A stretch of 64,000 bases of DNA, taken from assembly GCA_021521415.1 (NCBI GenBank), contig JAIQDT010000059.1:496001-560000 (forward strand). The letters are read 5' to 3'. Made by a program: the position numbers and the translations under genes. This stretch comes from Bidens hawaiensis (lineage: Eukaryota; Streptophyta; Magnoliopsida; Asterales; Asteraceae). The notes beneath the pieces are model-generated. The model searched no databases and was not told the origin of the DNA. It saw only the letters and a program-made list of their open reading frames with translations. This document shows, piece by piece, positions 57,030-64,000 of the stretch (the first letter of the stretch is position 1; every line of letters begins with the position of its first letter).

Positions 57030-59470
57030 CAACCCTACTCAAGCTGCTCCTACACCATTCCACTCATTAATGACTTAAACATCGCATTGGTTCATGCTTT
57101 TCTCTTGAGTCGTGAGGAGTTGCTACAAGGAAAGCTCTTGTCCCCATCATTTGATAAAGGTGACTTACAAGAAATTAACAAGAAGGATCTCAAGAAAATG
57201 GATATCTCAAGTATCAGATGGCTATGGCTGTCCACCGTGCCATAAACTTCATTAGAAATACGACAAAGAAAACTTTAGTGATACCGATGCTAAATGAATT
57301 GGGTTTGACAAAGACACGCTCAGATGTTACAACTGCAATGAGCTAGGTCACTTTGCTAGAGAATGTACCAACCCACCCAAGCTAGCAAATGATATTCGAG
57401 TCACCGAAGTTTCTGATGGAGAGGGAAGCAAGTCAAGTGGAAAGAAGCCAATGGAACAGAACTCTGATTCTGGGGCTCCAAGAATTGGTAGCAATTCCCA
57501 CAGGGGCAACTCAATCACAAACCCAAGGGCCCTTGTCTCCTAAACCGAAGCTTCTGCCAAGCCAGATTGGAACGATCAATTTAGAGAGGTCGAGAACCCA
57601 CTGATCCGTGATCGAATGGCTTTCACAGCAACAATGAACCCTCAAGCTCCTCAGCTACAAGTCTCAGCACATCACCCAATCATGAGATAAACCACAATCT
57701 ATGCACTCAAGAATGTATTTACAACGTTGAGTTCTATAGACATAACTATGATGTTGTTTTAAAAGAGAACTCATAGTTAAAATGTCTGAATGACCAATAT
57801 GTCAAAGCTGATAAGATTTACACCACCAAGATAAAAACTCACCATGACGACATTGCTAATTTGAAACTAAATATTTTTCAATCACAAAAGGAAGTTAAAT
57901 ATTATAAGAATATAATTACAAATCTAAAAACTGAAATTGAAAATTTAGAAACCAAGCTTTCACATGAGAAATCAACTTTTGAAAAACATGAGATGGCTAT
58001 TGAAAAATTTGAGTTAGCGTCAAGTAAGTTGAAAGATAATCTTGGAGCACAGAGGAGTGCTAAACTAAAGTCAGGACTAGGGTATGATTATACAGCTGTG
58101 CCTCCACCAATGAATGACAATTATACCGGCCTGCCTCTCTTTAGTTACAACACTCCTCCTAAGGAAGAAATGACATATGGTGTTGGTAGAATACCAAAAC
58201 ATGTGAAATTTGTTTCTCCTGCTTCACAAGCAAATGCTCCAACTCATATATCAAATGAATCTAATGGTGCTTTATCTTATGTAGCAGGTGATGTAAAAGA
58301 AAGTGGATGCGTGAAAGATAATATGAGTTATGATAGGAAAAGAGTTTTAGTACCACTTTTTGAATATGTTGTGAGTCTAAAACAATCAAATGATAACTCA
58401 GTTTGAAATAACTTTTGCAAATAGATGAAGGACACACTTGCCTCATCCTCAAGTAATGTATTTTGTGAAAACAAGGTTGTTAAAAGTTGTACCGGTGATT
58501 CAAATGAATTTGATAGTTCAAATTCAGATTCAGATTGTGAAACCATTTTTGATGAAACTATTACTGATAAGGTTGATGAGATGAACGTACCTAGTTGTTC
58601 ATCAACTAGTTATAAGGTTGAGGATAACAAAAGTGAAAGAAAATGTTTTGAAAATGAAAAGGCCAGTACTTCCTTTAAATATATTCCACCAAAGAAAATT
58701 TCATTTTCACAGAATACTAATTATTATAAAAATCCTCAAGTTTAAAACCAGTTTGATAATGATTACTATGCTCCTCTACAGCTTAGAAATTTTAACAAAT
58801 TTTATGCAAAGAATTTTGATGATTGGGGTCATAGTTCTGATGGTTATTACAAACATATTCCCTTTCATGCATCACCTTTCCCACCACATCACACGTATTC
58901 CAGTTTAGACAATATCTATAAAACTCAGCGAAGAAAATGCTGCTTTGTATGTGGATATCCGTCTCATCTTGCGAGACACTGCAATAACTGGCACTGGTAA
59001 GAAACACAAATGAATAGTCAGTTCGGTCAGTCTCATCCTAAGGTTGCCTCTCTTTCAAAAACAAAGACAGACCAAACCGATTCTTCTGCCAGTGAGATTT
59101 ATACAAAACCCAAAAGCACACAGAAAATAAAGAAACCCTTTTGGATAACCAAAAGGAAAAGAAAAAGGTTGAAAAAGGGTTCTGAAGTTGAAAAACCAAA
59201 GAACCCACCAAAAATATTCAAGAAGCATGATCCGAAGGTTGAAAAATCGGAGGATTTTGTTGTAAAACCAAAAACAAAACAAACCAGAAAATCCTTTCAA
59301 AACCGAAAACATGTCGCTTCATGTCTTTCGAGGGATTGGTCTTCGGATTCTGAGTCACCAAAGGACTATATTTCCAAAAATAACAAGATAAAGTTTGTTG
59401 ATTTCTGGTTAATCTTCCCAAGGCTACTAAGTCTCGGGACCCCACCTCTAACTTGCCGTTCAAGTGTGTA
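57030..59470 (+). pseudogene. copia gag C-terminal part and gag-pol linker, element A
   Basis: Resumes after element B. First CCHC knuckle CYNCNELGHFAREC at 57325-57366; a K/E-rich helical stretch at 57861-58406 (FQSQKEVKYYKNIITNLKTE); an acidic Ser-rich part at 58425-58745; second knuckle CFVCGYPSHLARHC at 58941-58982; then a strongly basic segment (KRKRKRLKKG) at 59010-59470. Stops and shifts occur between every piece. The order matches elements B and C. Confidence 0.78.
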
Positions 59471-59489
59471 GGGTCGTTCAAGAAGGCCG

Positions 59490-62400
59490 CCAATAGTATT
59501 TGGTACTTAGACAATGGCTATACCCGAGATATGACAGGAGATGAATCTCTACTGTTTGATGTTAAACCATTTGATGGTGGACACGTTTCCTTTGCTGGTG
59601 ATGTGGGAGGGCAAATAACAAAGCAAGGAAGGTTTCAAATGGCACCTGAACATTTGAAGATGATAACCTTGTGGAACAACTGAACCACAATCTACTGAGT
59701 GTCTCCCAAATATGTGATAAGCAATATTCTACTCTATTTACAGAAAATGAGTGTCTTATTTTAAAACATGGGTATAAAGTTCCCGAAGAATGAATTATGA
59801 TGCGTACTCCGGGGCACAATGATGCATATATTCTGGATATGAAGAGTATCTACTCTTTACAATCTGCTTCTTGTTTATTGTCCAAAGCCTCAGAGAATGA
59901 CTCATCCTTGGGGCATCGACGGTTGGGTCATGTTAACTTTAAGAATTTGAATATGTTAGTTAAAGGTGACCATGTGAGGGGTTTGCCTATTAAATCTTTT
60001 TCTTGTGTTGAAAAATGTCTATCTTGCTCTAAGTGCAAACAACATAAACTTCTTCACCGACCCAAAATCGGCAATACCATAAATTTAATTCTTCAGTTGT
60101 TACATATGGAACTCTTTTATCCCATTCAACCAATGGCAATAGGCCGAAAAACCTATTGTCTGGTTATTATTGACGATTTCTCTCGTTTCAGTTGGACTTT
60201 CTTACTAGGTCACAAGGATGAGACAGCTCAATTTCTGATATGGTTCATGACATTGATGGAGAATCAAACTGACAAAAGAGTAAAGTGCATTAGAAGTTAC
60301 AATGGAACGGAATTTTGCAATAGAGCTGTGGATGATTTCTTCCACAACAAGGGGATTCTTAGTCAATTCAGTGCTGCATACACTCCAGAACAAAACGGGG
60401 TTGATGAAAGATGAAACAGAACACTCATTGAAGTTGCTCAAACAATGCTTTCATACTACAAACTTCCATTGATCTTCTGGGGGGAAGCTGTAAATGATGC
60501 TTGCTTCACCCAGAACCGTGTGTTGCTGAACAAGAAACTGAATATGACTCCGTATGAAGTCTATTATGGGATGAAGGCACGAGTCAATTAATTCAAAAAA
60601 TTTGGATGTCCATGCACATTGCTCCAATCAAATACCAACTCAACTTTCAAATTTGCAGAGAAGGCGGATGAGTGCTATTTTGTGGGCTATGAAGTTCACA
60701 AGAGTGCTTATCGGGTATACCACAAACGAGCAAAGGTGATTATGTAATCCTACAATATTGACTGGCAGGAGATGAATCCCACCACACAGGTCCGAATTGG
60801 ATGTTTGACTATGAAGGTCTGTTTCATCAGTTTCGAGGAGTATATGTCACAACAGTTGCCCCTAAAGTTGCATTTTCACCAGTCCATACCACAGATGATT
60901 AGTCAATCTTAATGCACTCCGTGTTGAGAAGCTTGGAAGATGTCAGTCTGGCTGCTGGTCCTCCAAACAGGAATCTATTAGCTATTGCAAATCAACCAGC
61001 TGAAGCCAATGTAATGCCTCTTCCAGCAGACACTACTGACTTGGTCAACATTAAGATGCCTCTGATTCAGATTAGATTCATTCATGTCGGCTAAAAACGT
61101 TGCCAATGAGCAGACAGAGCCTGTGGCGAATCTTCAGGTAGAACCTAGTGTGGTTGAGCCTATTCCCACACCTCCTTCTTTAGATGACATTCAGGTTGCT
61201 GCTGAAGAGACTGCTGCAAACAATGTTCCCACTGGTACTTCTGACAATATAGACTCCACTCAAGCTTAAGCCATCGTTGTTCCGTTTTACGAGAGTCTAT
61301 AGAATAGACCCATTGATCAAGAACATTTGGTTGACCAACAAGAATCCATTCAACCACCTAGTGATGTTCTCATCATTGCGCCTGCCGTTTTCCATCCCTT
61401 AGAAAGCCTACATGTGGAGATACAAGCCACTCTAATCGAGACTGTTGATCTGATCCCTCAACTGGAAATTCATCGGACACACCCGACTGAGAACATCATA
61501 GGAGAACCCACGGCTGGCATCTAAACCTACGGCATGTCGGTACAATTAACAGATGTCATTTTTCTTATTTTATTTCACAGGTTGAACCCAAGGATTAAAA
61601 AAATGGCTATGAGGGAGAACTCTTAGGTTGAAGAAATACAAGAAGAGTTGTTACAGTTTAAGAAGCGGGGTGTTTGGAGGTTGGTCAAGAAGCCTGTGAA
61701 CAAGAAACCGATTGGAACGAGATGGGTGTTCAGAAATAAGAAGGATGGCAAGGGTGTGATTATAAGGAATAAAGACAGGCTTGTTGTACAAGGCTTCTTG
61801 CAACGTGAAGGGCTTGATTACAATGAAGTTTATGTTCCCATGGCTAGGTTGGATGTAATTCGTCTCTTCTTGGCCTATTCCTCATATATGAACTTCAAAG
61901 TATATCAAATGGATGTGAAGACCGCCTTATTGTACGGGAAAGTGAAAAAAGAAATCTATGTCAAGCAGCCTCTAGGTTTTGAGGATCCCGATCATCCAGA
62001 ATACAACTACCGACTTGATAAATCTCTATATGGCCTTCACCAAGCACCCCGTTCATGGTATGCTACTCTTGCTGAACACATATTGAAGCATGGCTATAGA
62101 AGAGGTGTCATTGATTAGACGATCTTTGTCAAGAAAGTGCATGATGATCTGATTCTGTCCAAGTGTATGTTGACGACATTATCTTTGGGTCAACGAATGA
62201 TAAAATTTGAAAAGAGTTCTCTGAGGTTATGCAACGCCGGTTTGAGATGAGCTCATTGGGGGAGATGACATTCTTCCTCGACTTGCAAGTTGAACAAAAG
62301 ACGGATGTATCTTCTGATATCTCAAAGGAAATCCTCGCTTGGGTTTGTGGTATCCAAAAGAGTCCCTTTGGTATTTCACTCATATACCGACAGTGATTAT

Positions 62401-62839
62401 GGGGGATGCAATCTTGATCGAAAGTCAACTCAGGAGGATGCCAATTCCTGGGAGATAGCTTAATTTCTTGGCAGTGCAAGAAGTAGGTTACAGTATCCAC
62501 CTCCACTGCCGAAGCTGAGTAGATCGCCACATCCAGTTGCTGCTCTCAAGTGATTTGGATCCAACATCAGCTGCTGGATTACGGTTTGAATTCTTTAACA
62601 CCACGACTAAATGTGATAATGAGGCTGCAGTTTCTATTGTTAAAAACCCGGTCCAACACTCGAAGACAAAACACATAGACATCCGAATGCACTTCATTCG
62701 TGATTGTTTTGATTGTAAACTTTTCAATATTCAAAGGGTCCACACCGATTACAACTTTGTTGATCTCTTAACAAAAGCTTATGATGATGCCCGATTTCAA
62801 TATCTTGTAGAATCGCTTGGCATGATTTCTTTTCAGTAA
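59490..62839 (+). pseudogene. copia pol (protease, integrase, RT, RNase H), element A
   Basis: Protease-type WYLDNGYTRDMTG at 59501-59539. Integrase in the frame 59797-60414, where the usual HMDLF reads HMELF and RSDNG reads RSYNG, so the first catalytic Asp is replaced by Glu and the second by Tyr; a TGA follows PEQNGVDER. RT in 61648-62118 ([23 protein letters not shown]), a TAG at 62116-62118, a one-base shift, then YVDDIIFGS at 62166-62192. A deletion removes most of the RT-RNase H connection near 62310. The RNase H tail (CDNEAAVSIVKNPVQHSKTK, LLTKAY) ends with TAA at 62837-62839. Clearly dead. Confidence 0.88.
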
Positions 62840-63462
62840 ATTTTATCTTTTCGATTTATAAAATTGTAAATATTTTTAAAATATATCACAATTTTAGAGG
62901 GAGAAAATTGAGTTAACTTTAATTCATCAAAAAGATTTTATGTTCCTTTAAGAAAATCTAAAAATGTTTCAAAAGAAATTGTCCCGTTTAGAGGGAGCTT
63001 CTGTTTAGAGGGAGTTGGATAATTAAAATTTTCAAATTTTGGAAAATGATAGTACATTGATTTTGATGATACTAGCGCATGAAAAGAGTAGACCAAAAGT
63101 CAATAAGATCATCGTCTGATGTGTAGATAGGATTGACAAACGAGTAAGTGTCATGTGATATAAACTTAAATCTCTGCCTATGCTGGTGGTTATACATTCT
63201 CGAAGTTGTTGCATGACTCCGCTAAAGTCATATCAATGAAGGCTGAAATGTAAATAAACATGCCATACCCAAGCCTCTCTTTACCTGATCACAGTTGTCT
63301 TATGAAGTCAGCGTCAATTTTAATTTTTCTTGAGTCAAGAAAATTGTCAAGAAAAGAAAAAGAAAAGTGGTAAGAAAAGAAATAGAAAAGAACAAAAACT
63401 GAAAAGTTGTCTATCTTAGGATATTTAATTTCTAATATATTTCTTCATTTATTTTGAATCAA

Positions 63463-63517
63463 GCCTTGGACTTTCTCGGTGCGATAATATGGTATTATCC
63501 GACCTGAATGTTAAGGC
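63463..63517 (+). ncRNA. structured RNA candidate, stem-loop 1 of element A
   Basis: Outer stem GCCTT (63463-63467) with AAGGC (63513-63517); inner stem GATAATA (63483-63489) with TATTATC (63493-63499) and a 3-base loop. TTCTGCTTTG follows. The outer stem is ATCTT/AAGAT in element C, a two-base-pair compensatory change. Confidence 0.65.
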
Positions 63518-63558
63518 CCTGAGTCTTCTGCTTTGTTTGCTTTCTTTCTTTTCTTCAA

Positions 63559-63613
63559 GCCTTGGAATTTCTCTGCGCGATAATATGGTATTATGAGACC
63601 TGATTGTTAAGGC
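63559..63613 (+). ncRNA. structured RNA candidate, stem-loop 2 of element A
   Basis: Second copy 96 bases on: outer GCCTT (63559-63563) with AAGGC (63609-63613), inner ATAATA (63580-63585) with TATTAT (63589-63594). TTCTGATTTATTTT follows. Confidence 0.65.
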
Positions 63614-64000
63614 CCTGAACTTCTGATTTATTTTAATTTTTCTAGATAGAGTCAAGTGTTCAAAATAAAGTCTTCAAAGTGTCAATAAGCGTACTGTGAT
63701 CAAATAAGAAAGGTTTAAGTCAAGTTGAGGTGATATGTGAACACAAACTACGTCCGATTTATGAAGGAGTCAGTAACATGTCTAGTTGACTGGGGACCAC
63801 ACAAGCATTGTGCCTAAATCATACCTTGATGTATCATATCGACATCAAAACACTTGTCAAGTTGTAAAAGTAGACAATATCTACAATCAACTTTGGGTTT
63901 TTGGCACAATAATATCAAAATGGAAAAGCAAACTAGGACGTTATAAATCAATATGATTCCATGTCGCGAACTTTTTCACAAAATTTAATACTATAGAAAT

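Larger units (their letters stand above)
12904..64000 (+). mobile_element. Ty1/copia Sirevirus-like element A, split by nested insertions
   Basis: The element runs from a short 5' LTR (12904-13264) through primer site, leader and gag to 14928, is interrupted by element B, and resumes at 57025-57029 (the second AAAGT target copy) with the rest of gag, protease, integrase, reverse transcriptase and RNase H to 62839. A 3' noncoding zone runs off the window. The env-like gene and 3' LTR expected from elements B and C are not reached. Its pol carries more stops, shifts and deletions than those of B or C, which fits its position as the outermost and oldest copia layer. Confidence 0.8.
62840..64000 (+). 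other. 3' noncoding zone of element A
   Basis: No gene. Polypurine-tract-like TTTAGAGGGAG occurs three times (about 62893, 62988 and 63004). The block around AAAATGATAGTACATTGA (63040-63175) and the block at 63870-63965 (CAATAATATCAAAATGGAA, GACGTTATAAATCAATATGA) have counterparts in element C. Two stem-loops are listed separately. The window ends before any env-like gene or LTR. Confidence 0.7.

Overview
The window looks like repeat-rich nuclear DNA of a flowering plant, most likely Asteraceae. I base this on plant LTR retrotransposons with initiator-Met tRNA primer sites, remnants of two plant P450 families (CYP79 and CYP82), plant-style MITEs and a Helitron, and gag and env-like proteins resembling families I know from daisy-family genomes. 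I see no intact cellular gene, no rRNA or tRNA gene and no CRISPR array. Almost every long reading frame is a broken piece of a retroelement.

Layout. (1) 1-4262: 5' end of a minus-strand Ty3/gypsy element (gag fragment, leader, primer site, 2.7-kb LTR). (2) 4263-12903: older genomic DNA with exon-2 remnants of a CYP79 (minus) and a CYP82 (plus) whose 5' ends face each other. Around them lie a Mutator-type foldback element with a 9-bp target duplication, a 1.7-kb foldback element, a small MITE, a Helitron-like insertion and a decayed gypsy gag. (3) 12904-64000: a nest built on a Ty1/copia Sirevirus-like element, A (plus). Element A is split by a second copia element, B (minus, 14929-57024, duplication AAAGT). 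B is itself split three times: by gypsy solo LTR D in its env-like gene (18507-22175, TTGTT), by copia element C in its RNase H (27756-41481, plus, GAGAT), and by gypsy LTR E in its gag (46381-54421, TAAAA). E in turn holds gypsy fragment F (46548 to about 53224), which keeps an LTR and a gag frame but no pol.

A, B and C share one plan: gag with two CCHC knuckles about 1.6-1.9 kb apart (insertions discounted), then protease, integrase, reverse transcriptase and RNase H. In B and C a long noncoding zone and an env-like gene follow before the 3' LTR; the corresponding part of A lies beyond the window. All three are disabled by stops, frameshifts or lost catalytic residues.

The most interesting signals are outside the genes. 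Each copia element carries dense arrays of its own short CpG-centred word on both strands (ATCGCAT in A, TGCTCGA in B, ATTCGTT in C), placed upstream of the LTR TATA box and/or in the gag leader and pol-env gap. A and C also share tandem stem-loops after pol whose outer stems differ by compensatory base pairs. In B and C the env-like ATG sits 2-5 bases after a canonical splice acceptor. All sequence comparisons were made by eye.
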